Below, one piece after another: positions 1-8,752 of a stretch of 64,000 bases of DNA (within the stretch, counting starts at the first letter, position 1; each line of letters starts with the position of its first letter). The DNA is taken from assembly GCA_963701065.1 (NCBI GenBank), contig OY969558.1:558001-622000 (forward strand). Direction: 5' to 3'. The stretch comes from Aquirickettsiella gammari (GTDB taxonomy: Bacteria; Pseudomonadota; Gammaproteobacteria; Diplorickettsiales; Diplorickettsiaceae). The notes beneath the pieces are model-generated. The model ran no database searches and had not been told where the DNA came from. It worked only from the letters and a program-made list of their open reading frames with translations. The position numbers and the translations under genes are program-made.

Positions 1-1
1 T

Positions 2-577
2 CAAAAGCTATTTAATGTGCGTTCACAGTCGGTAGCGATTGATTTAAATCATAGCCCACCGATAGATCTCAGAAAAAATTACGCCTCTGCACAAATGCTA
101 GGTCATTTTGATAATCAACAGGTTTATTTATTAGATAATAGAATCTATCAACATAAAGTAGGCTATGAAGTACTAACCCCTTTTATCTTAAAGAATAGTC
201 ATGAAGTCCTATTAGTCAACAGAGGGTGGATCCCGCAAGGCTTAAATCGGAACAAAATACCGGAAATACCCACGATAGAAGGCGAAATAAGCATTCGAGG
301 ATTAATTGTTTTCCCCGCTAACAATTTTAGCTTTAAACAGCCCGCTGAAAAAAGTTGGCCGCAAAGAATACAAAGCGTAAATGCACATTTTTTACATCAA
401 CATCATTTCTGCCCTTTTCTGTTCGTCATCAATAGCCCACAACGCTATAGTTTTATTCCACTCTGGAAACCGGTTTCTTTCCTAGCCAGTCGACATTATG
501 CCTACGCATTCCAATGGTTTGGCTTAAGTTTAACGCTATTTATTGCTTTTTTTAGTACCCAGATTCGTCGCTTATGA
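2..577 (+). CDS. surf1: SURF1-family cytochrome oxidase assembly protein (5' end cut by window)
   Basis: SURF1 proteins are inner-membrane factors that help insert heme a into subunit I of the aa3-type oxidase. The reading frame is open from base 2, so the true start lies outside the window; the GTG at 17 is only the first internal start-like codon. Family hallmarks are the block around LDNRIYQHKVGYEVLTPF, the VNRGWIPQG motif near the middle, and a C-terminal hydrophobic helix just before the end. The missing part would hold the first transmembrane helix. Its stop overlaps the next start (ATGA), so it is translationally coupled to the downstream Sco-like gene, which fits an oxidase-assembly operon. 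Confidence 0.85.
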   Translation, partial: QKLFNVRSQSVAIDLNHSPPIDLRKNYASAQMLGHFDNQQVYLLDNRIYQHKVGYEVLTPFILKNSHEVLLVNRGWIPQGLNRNKIPEIPTIEGEISIRGLIVFPANNFSFKQPAEKSWPQRIQSVNAHFLHQHHFCPFLFVINSPQRYSFIPLWKPVSFLASRHYAYAFQWFGLSLTLFIAFFSTQIRRL

Positions 578-1173
578 ACACTAAAAAACAACAAAAGCCC
601 TTATTTATTTTACTAGGCTTATTAATCTTATTTTTATCGCCCTTGATATTGGCGATTATCCTTTATCTCAACAAGCCGATATATTTACATCATAAAACAA
701 CCAATAAAGGCCAACTGATTGATTCATTAGCGAACTTTAATGCACTGGATAAAACCACGCTTTATCAGCCACGCAGTGCTTTTACCAAGCAGAAAAAATA
801 TTGGTTATTATTTTATTTAGCCCGCTCGCCTTGCCGAGATTTATGTCAAAAGAATCTACATCTGATGCATCAGATTCACATCGCTTTAGGAAAAAATAGT
901 GCACAGGAAAAATATGCGTTAGTACAAGTGGCGCACTCAAAAGACCGTATTCAAAATGAACATCGTCAACAAGACCCACATTTATTAAATTATTTTATAT
1001 CAGATAAAGAATTTCATAAATTTTTCTCAGTATCTAGGTTTAAGCAAAGTGCTGAAGGCTATTATCTCGTCGATCCCTTAGGAAGAATTATTTTATATTA
1101 TCCCCCTCATGCTCGCGGTGAAGCTATCTATCAAGACTTAAGCCATTTACTAGCCCATTTAACCACAGGATAA
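574..1173 (+). CDS. membrane-anchored Sco/thioredoxin-like oxidase assembly protein
   Basis: The 199-residue protein has one N-terminal membrane helix (about residues 10-32) followed by a soluble domain predicted to face the periplasm. The domain carries CRDLC, a C-x3-C pair after a hydrophobic strand (YWLLFYLARSP), as in Sco copper chaperones. A later YLVDPLGRIILYYPP segment resembles the C-terminal strands of the Sco/thioredoxin fold, but the usual Sco histidine is not evident. It lies between SURF1 (ATGA overlap) and ctaA (7 bp gap), where many gammaproteobacteria have a poorly characterised membrane protein. A role in copper or thiol handling for the oxidase is inference. Confidence 0.6.
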   Translation: MNTKKQQKPLFILLGLLILFLSPLILAIILYLNKPIYLHHKTTNKGQLIDSLANFNALDKTTLYQPRSAFTKQKKYWLLFYLARSPCRDLCQKNLHLMHQIHIALGKNSAQEKYALVQVAHSKDRIQNEHRQQDPHLLNYFISDKEFHKFFSVSRFKQSAEGYYLVDPLGRIILYYPPHARGEAIYQDLSHLLAHLTTG

Positions 1174-1180
1174 AAAAAAT

Positions 1181-2191
1181 ATGTTAGCGGAAAATAAATC
1201 GGCGTTTTATTTTTTAGTTATTGCTTGTCTATTCGCATTTTTGGTGATACTACTCGGTGCGATGACCCGTCTTAAGGATGCTGGTTTGGGGTGTCCAGAT
1301 TGGCCCGGTTGTTATGGGCAACTCACTATCCCTCATCAAGCGATAAAACGGCTTAATGCCCCTTTTACGGGACTCACCATCAATCCGGCTAAAGCATGGC
1401 CGGAGATGGTCCATCGCTATGCCGCCGCCATACTGGTGTTACTCAGCTTTGCCGCGGCGGTGCTCATTCTGCATCAACGTAAATTAGCGCAGCAACCGGT
1501 GTTGCTCGCAACACTCTTATTAATGTTATTATTTTGGCAAGGACTATTAGGCAAATGGACCGTCACACTGCGTTTACATCCGCTGGTGGTGATGTCGCAT
1601 TTATTAGGCGGTTTTGCCCTACTTAGCGTGTTATGGTTGCTGCTATTACGCTTAAAGCCATTTCATATCCCTGCTTGCACGTCACAAGAGGAAAAACTGC
1701 GACCCTGGGCGATCTTGGGTTTGCTGTTTATTATTCTACAAATTAGTCTTGGTGGCTGGACCAGTGCCAATTATGCCGCTTTCGTATGTACTGATTTTCC
1801 CATGTGCCAAGGACAATGGTGGCCGCCGATGAATTTCTCAGCAGGTTTTCACTTAAGCTTTAATGCCGAGCAAAACTATGAGGGGGGGGTATTATCCACC
1901 ACCGCACGTACCGCGATTCAAATGAGTCATCGTCTAGGCGCTTTAATCACAACAAGCTATCTGGCTTGCTTGATTTATAAACTCTTTGGTACTCGCCAAG
2001 GATCGCTATTACGCCGAATTGGCTTGATACTTTTACTGTTATTAATAATACAAATCAGCCTAGGAGCATTAAACGTGCTATGGGCATTACCGTTACTGAT
2101 TGCCATGGCGCACAATGCAGTTGCGGCACTACTACTATTGAGCTTAATTACTTTAAATATCTATCTAACGCTCGATAAGGGGAAAATTTAA
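1181..2191 (+). CDS. ctaA: heme A synthase (COX15/CtaA)
   Basis: CtaA oxidises the C8 methyl of heme O to give heme A for cytochrome c oxidase. The 336-residue protein has about eight hydrophobic segments. It has the first-helix motif GAMTRLKDAGLGCPDWPGCYG, an HRYAAAILV histidine helix, a second half beginning LGGWTSANYAAFVCTDFPMCQG, then MSHRLGAL and AHNAVAALLLL as later histidine helices, so four candidate heme-ligand histidines are present. It follows the Sco-like gene by 7 bp. A run of eight G around 1882 lies in the coding sequence. In related genomes ctaB usually follows; here two opposite-strand genes intervene. Confidence 0.93.
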   Translation: MLAENKSAFYFLVIACLFAFLVILLGAMTRLKDAGLGCPDWPGCYGQLTIPHQAIKRLNAPFTGLTINPAKAWPEMVHRYAAAILVLLSFAAAVLILHQRKLAQQPVLLATLLLMLLFWQGLLGKWTVTLRLHPLVVMSHLLGGFALLSVLWLLLLRLKPFHIPACTSQEEKLRPWAILGLLFIILQISLGGWTSANYAAFVCTDFPMCQGQWWPPMNFSAGFHLSFNAEQNYEGGVLSTTARTAIQMSHRLGALITTSYLACLIYKLFGTRQGSLLRRIGLILLLLLIIQISLGALNVLWALPLLIAMAHNAVAALLLLSLITLNIYLTLDKGKI

Positions 2192-2240
2192 TTTCCTCCT
2201 TACTCAGTTAAGTCCTTGCCATATAATTATTTAATCAAAC

Positions 2241-2768
2241 CTAGCCTTTAGCAAGGTAGATATTAGTACTTTTACGTAATGGAAAATTTTCCACTTTTGT
2301 AGCCTCTTCAGAATTTTTAAAGATACTTAAAAATCGCTTGAACTTATTTTTACATATTTTAATTAGCTCTGTCGGTGATGTAAAATCTTTAGATAGCTCT
2401 AATTTTTTTTCTAACAAATAATGATTCGCTTTAATATAGGTATTAAATTGTGCCGAAGGTTTAAGCGCCTCTATATGGAATGGAGCGATAGAATCCTTAA
2501 TCTTATCTATACGATCATCATTTTTAATTTTTTTTTTGTTAATCGCTTGACTAGAAGCATAAGTTTGCTCCGACCATATAGTGGGTAAACTATCGGTATT
2601 TTTACCGGATAAATTTGACCTATAATTGTTAAATTGGTTTACCGACCAAGGGTTTTCTTTAACAGTTAGCGCAGCTGAGCCTGAATAAATGGTTGATAAT
2701 CTTCGATAGGAGACAAGCTCATTAGGTAGCTCGCGTGTAATACCATTAAAATCATATTTTCTTTTCAT
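2241..2768 (-). CDS. hypothetical protein, orphan
   Basis: I do not recognise this 175-residue protein. It is basic and polar, without a signal peptide or membrane segment, and has a lysine-rich stretch (INKKKIKNDDRIDKIKD) near residue 80. The C-terminal third (ELIKICKNKFKRFLSIFKNSEEATK) looks amphipathic helical. It sits downstream of the coiled-coil gene on the same strand, but a good terminator lies between them, so it probably has its own promoter. Opposite orientation to the ctaA/ctaB genes on both sides, and very AT-rich DNA, suggest a lineage-specific insertion. A type IV effector is possible but nothing in the sequence proves it. Confidence 0.5.
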   Translation of the reverse strand: MKRKYDFNGITRELPNELVSYRRLSTIYSGSAALTVKENPWSVNQFNNYRSNLSGKNTDSLPTIWSEQTYASSQAINKKKIKNDDRIDKIKDSIAPFHIEALKPSAQFNTYIKANHYLLEKKLELSKDFTSPTELIKICKNKFKRFLSIFKNSEEATKVENFPLRKSTNIYLAKG

Positions 2769-2822
2769 GATAACTCTATTTTTATTTTTAATTGAAACAA
2801 AATTATACTGGCTATAACGATC

Positions 2823-2851
2823 AAAAAAGGGACATTGAAATGCCCCTTTTT
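2823..2851 (-). terminator. intrinsic terminator, usable in both directions
   Basis: AAAAAGGGACAT, a TGAA loop, and ATGCCCCTTTTT form a stem with a single A-C mismatch, with A and T tracts on the outside. On the minus strand it lies 16 bp past the stop of the coiled-coil gene that ends at 2868, and upstream of the start of the next minus-strand gene at 2768. Confidence 0.7.
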
Positions 2852-2867
2852 CATCAACCAGTAATTT

Positions 2868-4289
2868 TTAAAGTCTTGGTTGTATTTGTTGTGTAGACGA
2901 AGCTTCGAAATCCACTGTTTGTTCTGAAGACACTTGAAATTTAAGCAAAAAACTATCTAACTTAGACGCTAATTCGCCTGCCAACTCTCCAGATTTTGCA
3001 TATTTTAGCAAAAAAGAAATTCCATTATTTTTATTAAGCTTATCAATGCTGCTACTAATATACGATCGAATCTCGCTAACTTTTTCTTGAATACCCTCTC
3101 TGCTAGCTCCACCCTTTATTTCACTTTCAAGTTGCCTAGTGTCTTCTATAATCTTACCTAATATCTCGTTCTTAATTCCACTACTTGATTTATAATTTTC
3201 AATCGCTAAGCACGCTGTTCCTATCTCTTTAGAGTAAAACTCCAACATTTCTACTCTTATTGAACTATTTTCTTTATATACTACACTTTTTATAGCTTCT
3301 TCAGCTTGCTTTCGGATGCTATTATTGATTGTTTCTTCTAAAACATTAACCCTATTAACCAATTCTCCATATTCTCTTTCTGGCTTGTCTAAATTTACTA
3401 TTGTTAAAATATCCGTCGCTTGAGTTGTAGAGTTTTCTTGTATTTTAGCCTTCATAAATGAAGTTAAAGTTTTTATATCATTAGTAACTTTAGTGCGCTC
3501 ATCATGAATTTCTCCAGAAAATAATCCAGATTTAGGACAGATTTCTTCAAGCTTTTTTTCGAGTTGATTTATTTTTACTTTAAATCTATCCAGCTCATCT
3601 CCTGTATTTAATCGAGCGATCTCGCTATCTAGCATAGGTTCACTCGAATTAAGCGCTGCTAATAGAGCAGAAAAATCGTCTGTAGACGTAGATTTTTCAT
3701 ACTGCACTTTTAACTTTGATAAGTTTTTTGATATTCCAGCTAAGCTTTCTGAACGAGCAGAATAACTATCTGCTTTATCAATAATACTTTTTAGATCAGT
3801 CAATACGGTAGAAATAGATAAACCTGTATTTTCATCAAAAGCATGTTTTGTACTACGATAATCCTGGAACACTTCAAAAGAGTAAGCTGAGCTATTCTGA
3901 AAACAATTTTTTAGACCATTGACGATCGCTGTATTACCCTTTAAATCAACTGATAATTCTTTAAGTTTTTCTTTACACTTATTTAAAAAATCTTCTGATT
4001 CGCTGTTTTTAACAAAAAAAGCTAATTTTATAACCTTACTGTTTGCATGTTTTTCGTATTCTTTAACAGAACATTTCTTTACTGTTAACAATCCTTCTTT
4101 TTTAGATTCAAAATAAACGAATACACGCTCATCCTTTTTATTTACTTTCATAGAATCCTCTTCTTTTTTTGGTGCATGGTCTACTGCTAAATATTCAATT
4201 TCTGCAGTAGTTTCTCCTTCTTGATTAACACTGGATTTTTCTTGTTGTTCATTCAGTTTTTTTAATTTTTCTGTCAGATGTGTCGGCAT
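2868..4289 (-). CDS. hypothetical coiled-coil protein, orphan
   Basis: A 473-residue, highly charged, mostly helical protein with no signal peptide or membrane segment. Residues 1-50 are polar and acidic. Around 55-150 there is a more globular part (ERVFVYFESKKEGLLTVKKC). From about 160 onward long helices with heptad-like spacing dominate (LDRFKVKINQLEKKLEEI, EYGELVNRVNVLEETINN). The protein ends in a polar tail. It is in an AT-rich stretch with about 245 bp of very AT-rich DNA upstream, and disrupts the usual ctaA-ctaB linkage. I find no family match. Large orphan coiled-coil proteins are frequent among Dot/Icm effectors of Legionellales, so that is one possibility. Confidence 0.55.
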   Translation of the reverse strand: MPTHLTEKLKKLNEQQEKSSVNQEGETTAEIEYLAVDHAPKKEEDSMKVNKKDERVFVYFESKKEGLLTVKKCSVKEYEKHANSKVIKLAFFVKNSESEDFLNKCKEKLKELSVDLKGNTAIVNGLKNCFQNSSAYSFEVFQDYRSTKHAFDENTGLSISTVLTDLKSIIDKADSYSARSESLAGISKNLSKLKVQYEKSTSTDDFSALLAALNSSEPMLDSEIARLNTGDELDRFKVKINQLEKKLEEICPKSGLFSGEIHDERTKVTNDIKTLTSFMKAKIQENSTTQATDILTIVNLDKPEREYGELVNRVNVLEETINNSIRKQAEEAIKSVVYKENSSIRVEMLEFYSKEIGTACLAIENYKSSSGIKNEILGKIIEDTRQLESEIKGGASREGIQEKVSEIRSYISSSIDKLNKNNGISFLLKYAKSGELAGELASKLDSFLLKFQVSSEQTVDFEASSTQQIQPRL

Positions 4290-4576
4290 GTCAACCTCTT
4301 TATTTATTATTTTTTAGTAAAATTAAAAATAGTTATTTTTAACTGCAAATAATTTAGCATTATTAAAATAATCTTGTCTAGTTATTTATTATTTTTAATT
4401 TAAAAATTAATCTCTTAAAATTAAAATAAATTTTTAACCCAAACTATTTAAATTTATTATATGATTAACGAGCGATAAATAATTTCTTTCGCTAAAAATA
4501 GACTACCTTTAACAGGTCGCATCCCGTATAATTTTTGCTATCTTCTAGAGGGATACACAAAACAACAGGGAAAAAT

Positions 4577-5479
4577 ATGCGAACAATTTCTTGGCCTTGC
4601 CCATGGCTAGTACAGCGGATGCAAATTTATTTAGAGCTGAGTAAATGGCGCGTCACTTGCTTAATGTTGATCACGGTATGGGTCGGCATGACGCTAGCCT
4701 CATCAACACCCGTTGCTTGGCAGTTAAGTTTTTTTACCTTGTTAGGAATAGGCTTGATAGCAAGTGCCGCCGGCGCACTCAATCATTTGTTAGAACGTCA
4801 TCTCGATAGCCAGATGGCACGCACCGAACGACGACCTTTACCACAAGGTAAAATTTCCTCTTTGCATGTTTTACTGTTTTCGATAACAGCGGGCCTAAGT
4901 GGTTTAAGCCTGTTGAGCCTATTTACCAATCCATTAACTGGTTTTTTAAGCTTGATCAGTTTAATCGGCTACGCATTTTTTTATACCTTATATTTAAAAC
5001 ATCACACGCCACAAAATATCGTCATTGGTGGTTTAGCCGGTGCTATGCCGCCTTTATTAGGCTGGACAGCGATAAGCGGGAATATCGACCCAGGAGGATT
5101 GATATTAGTATTAATTATCTTCATTTGGACGCCGCCACATTTTTGGTCGCTCGCTATTGCACGACATGCTGATTACGCTAAAAGCAATCTACCGATGCTG
5201 ACCGTAACCCATGGCATTGCGTTCACAAAACAACAGATTCTTCTTTATACTTTATTGTTAAGCGGGATTAGCTTGTTACCTTTTAGTATTGGCATCAGCG
5301 GGCTCTTCTATTTATTTTCCGCTTTATTACTGAATTGCGGATTTATAGTGGCGGTTGCGAATTTATTAAAGCAAACTAAAACCGCTGCCGCGATAAAAAC
5401 CTTTCATTATTCCAATTTTTATTTACTGATGTTGTTTGCTTGTTTGCTCATGGACCATTCTTTAATGAGGACTCTTTAA
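4577..5479 (+). CDS. ctaB: protoheme IX farnesyltransferase (heme O synthase)
   Basis: CtaB/CyoE adds a farnesyl group to protoheme to make heme O, the substrate of CtaA. It is a polytopic UbiA-family prenyltransferase. The sequence has YLELSKWRVTCLMLITVWVGM in the first helix, the first aspartate-rich motif around NHLLERHLDSQMARTERRPL, and the second region HFWSLAIARHADYAKSNLPML. I prefer the ATG at 4577, which follows a CAGGG-type ribosome site, over an upstream start at 4535 that would add 14 unlikely residues; this gives 300 residues. The stop shares one base with the ATG of sco (TAATG), indicating coupling. Confidence 0.93.
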   Translation: MRTISWPCPWLVQRMQIYLELSKWRVTCLMLITVWVGMTLASSTPVAWQLSFFTLLGIGLIASAAGALNHLLERHLDSQMARTERRPLPQGKISSLHVLLFSITAGLSGLSLLSLFTNPLTGFLSLISLIGYAFFYTLYLKHHTPQNIVIGGLAGAMPPLLGWTAISGNIDPGGLILVLIIFIWTPPHFWSLAIARHADYAKSNLPMLTVTHGIAFTKQQILLYTLLLSGISLLPFSIGISGLFYLFSALLLNCGFIVAVANLLKQTKTAAAIKTFHYSNFYLLMLFACLLMDHSLMRTL

Positions 5480-6123
5480 TGACTTGCCCTACTTCGAATA
5501 AAAAACTGTGGCTGTTTGTTGCTCTGCTCGCTGGCATGCTCGCCTTAGCCTTAGGAATAGGTTTCAATGTTTGGCACAGCGAAAAAAATCAGCTAACACC
5601 AGCTGTTTCGAGCACTAATCTTATTGAAGCGCCTTTGCTGCCTGAGTTTCATCTTCGCGATGGACAGGGAAGATCTTTTAGTAACGCTAACTTAAAGGGT
5701 CATTTCAGTTTATTATTCTTTGGCTATACACATTGCCAGGGAATCTGTCCCTTGACCATGACCCTACTAGCCCAGCTTTACGCCCAGCTAAAGAGCGAAA
5801 AACTGCCTTTACCGCAGATTATATTCATTACGCTTGATCCAATGCGAGACACACCCAACATCGTCGCCCGATATGTGAAGATCTTTAATCCCGCCTTCAT
5901 CGGCGTAAGCGGCCATTTATCCCGAATAAAACAACTGAGCAAACAAATGGGTGTGGTTTATATACAAGCGCAACAGAATAAATCAGATGAAAACAACTAT
6001 CAAATAGACCATAGCGGAACCTTATACCTCATTAATCCAGAGGGGAAACTGATTGCGCTCTTTTCTCCCCCGCTCGATCAAGCCAATATTAAAAAGGATT
6101 ATGCGATGCTAGTTCGCCAATAA
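5479..6123 (+). CDS. sco: SCO1/SenC copper chaperone for cytochrome oxidase
   Basis: Sco proteins deliver copper to the CuA site of oxidase subunit II. From the ATG that overlaps the ctaB stop the protein is 214 residues. It has an N-terminal membrane anchor (LWLFVALLAGMLALALGIGF) and a periplasmic thioredoxin-like domain with the copper-binding CQGICP (C-x3-C) motif. The distal conserved histidine is in IDHSGTLYLINPEG. The in-frame upstream start at 5440 lies inside ctaB and is unlikely. It ends the ctaB-sco pair; a foldable non-coding stretch follows before mnmA. Confidence 0.93.
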   Translation: MTCPTSNKKLWLFVALLAGMLALALGIGFNVWHSEKNQLTPAVSSTNLIEAPLLPEFHLRDGQGRSFSNANLKGHFSLLFFGYTHCQGICPLTMTLLAQLYAQLKSEKLPLPQIIFITLDPMRDTPNIVARYVKIFNPAFIGVSGHLSRIKQLSKQMGVVYIQAQQNKSDENNYQIDHSGTLYLINPEGKLIALFSPPLDQANIKKDYAMLVRQ

Positions 6124-6208
6124 GGCTTTATTAGTATAAAATTTCGCTTTTCGATTTAGCCACTTAATCGACTAAAAAAAGACCAAACCTGTTGCAAAAT
6201 AAAGGCAA

Positions 6209-6300
6209 AATTTGCTAGCTTTCATCAACAACTGGAAGGTTGAGGTTTACCGAGGTAAATTAGAGCAGCATCCAGCAGTTTCACTTTGAAAGAGCAAATT
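6209..6300 (+). ncRNA. structured leader or small RNA upstream of mnmA
   Basis: The outer arms AATTTGCT-AG-CTTTCA (6209-6224) and TGAAAGAGCAAATT (6287-6300) pair over 14 bp with a 2-base bulge. Inside, AACTG (6230-6234) pairs with CAGTT (6276-6280), and TTTAC-CGAG-GTAAA (6246-6259) forms a hairpin. The element ends 23 bases before the mnmA ATG. I cannot match it to a known riboswitch or small RNA; promoter and strand are inferred from its position. Confidence 0.4.
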
Positions 6301-6323
6301 GTCTCATTGAATTAAGAGATCTA

Positions 6324-7409
6324 ATGAAAAAACAACGCGTTATGGTTGGCTTATCGGGCGGTGTCGACTCTTCCGTCACGGCCTTATTGCTAAAACAGCA
6401 AGGCTATGAAGTAGAAGGCCTGTTCATGAAAAATTGGGAGGAAGACGATAGTGAGGATTACTGCTCAGCGAGTGCGGACATCGCCGATGCACAAGCTGTC
6501 TGCGACAACTTAGCGATTCCGCTACAGACGATTAATTTTGCCGCTGAATATTGGGATCGGGTGTTTACTAATTTTTTACACGAATATCAAGCCGGTCGTA
6601 CACCCAATCCAGACATCCTCTGTAATAAGGAAATTAAATTTAAGATCTTTCTCGACTATGCACTACAGTGTGGCGCTGATTTTATCGCCACCGGACACTA
6701 TGCTGGAAAATCCTGTGCCAATAACAGCTATCAACTGCTCAAAAGCGCTGATCAACATAAGGACCAAACCTATTTTCTTTATACCTTAGGCCAAGAACCA
6801 TTGGCAAAAACCTTATTTCCACTGGCGTCACTGACTAAGCCAGAAGTACGTCAGATGGCGGCACAAGCCGGCTTAGTTAATGCGCAGAAGAAAGATAGTA
6901 CGGGGATTTGCTTTATTGGTGAACGAAAATTCAAACACTTTTTGCAAAGCTATCTACCCGCTCAAACTGGAAACATTGAAACCTTGGCAGGAGAGGTCGT
7001 TGGCGAGCACGATGGCCTGATGTTTTATACCCTAGGTCAACGTCAAGGACTGCGCATCGGTGGACGTAAAGAAGCTGCGGCGACACCTTGGTATGTGGTC
7101 GATAAGGATCTTAAGCGTAATACCTTAATCGTCGTGCAAGGACATGATCATCCGTCGCTTTATGCGCCAGCGCTGATTTGCACCCAGTTACATTGGGTTA
7201 ATAACACGGCGCCTAAAACCCCGTTTTATTGCACGGCCAAAACGCGTTTCCGTCAAACAGAAACTCCTTGCTGGGTAAACTCAGCGGCGAATGATAGCTA
7301 TCAGGTTGAATTTGAGATCCCGCAATGGGCGATCACCCCGGGTCAATCGGTGGTTTTCTATCAAGAAGAAATCTGTTTAGGGGGAGGAATTATTGATGCA
7401 CGCCTCTAA
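6324..7409 (+). CDS. mnmA: tRNA-specific 2-thiouridylase MnmA
   Basis: MnmA forms 2-thiouridine at wobble position 34 of tRNA(Lys), tRNA(Glu) and tRNA(Gln), taking sulfur through the TusE relay. The 361-residue protein starts with the ATP PP-loop MVGLSGGVDSS. It carries the two catalytic cysteines in NPDILCNKEIKF (near residue 100) and DSTGICFIGERKF (near residue 198), plus TGHYA. The C-terminal beta-barrel regions include GQRQGLRIGG and ends in LGGGIIDARL. Length is normal. The 3' end overlaps the start of murD. Confidence 0.95.
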   Translation: MKKQRVMVGLSGGVDSSVTALLLKQQGYEVEGLFMKNWEEDDSEDYCSASADIADAQAVCDNLAIPLQTINFAAEYWDRVFTNFLHEYQAGRTPNPDILCNKEIKFKIFLDYALQCGADFIATGHYAGKSCANNSYQLLKSADQHKDQTYFLYTLGQEPLAKTLFPLASLTKPEVRQMAAQAGLVNAQKKDSTGICFIGERKFKHFLQSYLPAQTGNIETLAGEVVGEHDGLMFYTLGQRQGLRIGGRKEAAATPWYVVDKDLKRNTLIVVQGHDHPSLYAPALICTQLHWVNNTAPKTPFYCTAKTRFRQTETPCWVNSAANDSYQVEFEIPQWAITPGQSVVFYQEEICLGGGIIDARL

Positions 7410-8751
7410 TCTTTCCGATAAGCGAGTCATCATTGGCTTAGGTGCCACAGGGCTTTCCTGTGCGCGTTATTTCAATCGATTGCAGTTGCCTTTTACCCTC
7501 ATGGATAGCCGTTTAAAACCTCCCCAATTAGCTGAGTTTCGAAAAGAATTTCCAAATGTGGCGATTCATTTAGGTCCTTTTAATCCATCGCTGTTCCAAG
7601 CGGCTAGCGAATTAATTGTCAGCCCGGGTGTCGACTTGAATAATGCTGAACTTAGTTTAGCGATTGCAAAAAATAAACTTAAACCCATCGGGGATATCGA
7701 ATTATTTGCTCAAAATGCACGCGCCCCTATCATTGCCATTACCGGTAGTAATGCCAAAGGGACAGTGACCAGCTTGGTAGGCGAGATGATAACCCAAGCT
7801 AAACAGCGTGTTGAAGTGGGCGGAAATATCGGGATACCGGTATTAGACTTATTAAATCTGCCCGTGCCGGATTTTTATGTCTTAGAGATATCGAGTTTTC
7901 AATTAGAAGCGACCTATACACTCCGTCCTAAAATAGCCACTGTACTCAATATTAGTCCCGATCATTTAGATCGGCATAAAACCTTAAAAGCTTATATACA
8001 AGCAAAGCAACGAATTTATCATGATTGTGAAATCGCGCTCTGGAATCGACAAGATCCCAACACCTACCCTTGCGCTAAAACAAAAAAAATCATCAGTTTC
8101 GGTTTAGATACACTTCAACCAGACTCAAAAGAATTTGGTTTGCAAAGGCTAAGCAATCAAACCTACCTCGCTCAAGGCGGAAAAATACTGTTAGCGGTCG
8201 ACAAACTGGCTGTTAAAGGTCAACATAATTGGGCCAATGCGCTGGCCGCTTTAGCCATTGGACAGGCGATTCAGCTTCCATTAGCGCCAATGCTAACAGC
8301 ACTCTGTCAATTTAAAGGCTTAGCGCATCGCTGCCAATGGATCACCGAACAAGCTGGCATTACTTGGTATAATGATTCGAAAGCGACTAACGTGGGCGCA
8401 ACCTTAGCCGCTCTTAATGGATTAGGCCCGGCTATTTCAGGAAAAATTATTCTCATTGCCGGTGGTTTAGCCAAAGGGGCTGACTTTTCGCTGTTGCATG
8501 ATGCCGCAGCACGCTATGTAAAAAAATTGATTTTAATAGGTCGCGACGCGCCACTTTTAAAAAACGCTTTAGAAAAAAGCACTACTGTGCAAATGGTGTC
8601 TGATTTGGCACAAGCCGTGGCTGTAGCACAGCAAACAGCGCGCGCGGGTGATACGGTACTTTTATCACCTGCTTGCGCGAGTATGGATATGTTTAAAAAT
8701 TATGAGGAGCGTGGCGATATTTTTATCGATTTAGTACAAGGAATACATTGA
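7396..8751 (+). CDS. murD: UDP-N-acetylmuramoylalanine--D-glutamate ligase
   Basis: MurD adds D-glutamate to UDP-MurNAc-L-Ala in the cytoplasm. The protein (451 residues) has an N-terminal Rossmann-like domain (VIIGLGATGLSCARYF), the ATP-binding GSNAKGTVT loop at about residue 118, the ISSFQLE and NISPDHLDRH segments, and the C-terminal ligase domain with WYNDSKATNVGAT. I choose the ATG at 7396, since GGGGAGGA sits just upstream inside the mnmA end; a TTG three bases earlier is also possible. Odd point: the nucleotide loop reads N-A-K-G-T, where Escherichia coli MurD has G-K-S-T, though the key Lys and Thr remain. It is followed 1 bp later by ftsW. Confidence 0.94.
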   Translation: MHASNLSDKRVIIGLGATGLSCARYFNRLQLPFTLMDSRLKPPQLAEFRKEFPNVAIHLGPFNPSLFQAASELIVSPGVDLNNAELSLAIAKNKLKPIGDIELFAQNARAPIIAITGSNAKGTVTSLVGEMITQAKQRVEVGGNIGIPVLDLLNLPVPDFYVLEISSFQLEATYTLRPKIATVLNISPDHLDRHKTLKAYIQAKQRIYHDCEIALWNRQDPNTYPCAKTKKIISFGLDTLQPDSKEFGLQRLSNQTYLAQGGKILLAVDKLAVKGQHNWANALAALAIGQAIQLPLAPMLTALCQFKGLAHRCQWITEQAGITWYNDSKATNVGATLAALNGLGPAISGKIILIAGGLAKGADFSLLHDAAARYVKKLILIGRDAPLLKNALEKSTTVQMVSDLAQAVAVAQQTARAGDTVLLSPACASMDMFKNYEERGDIFIDLVQGIH

Positions 8752-8752
8752 T

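Noticed and set aside
6538..6789. 83-codon frame inside mnmA
   Set aside because: Overlaps the conserved MnmA active-site coding region in another frame; a shadow.
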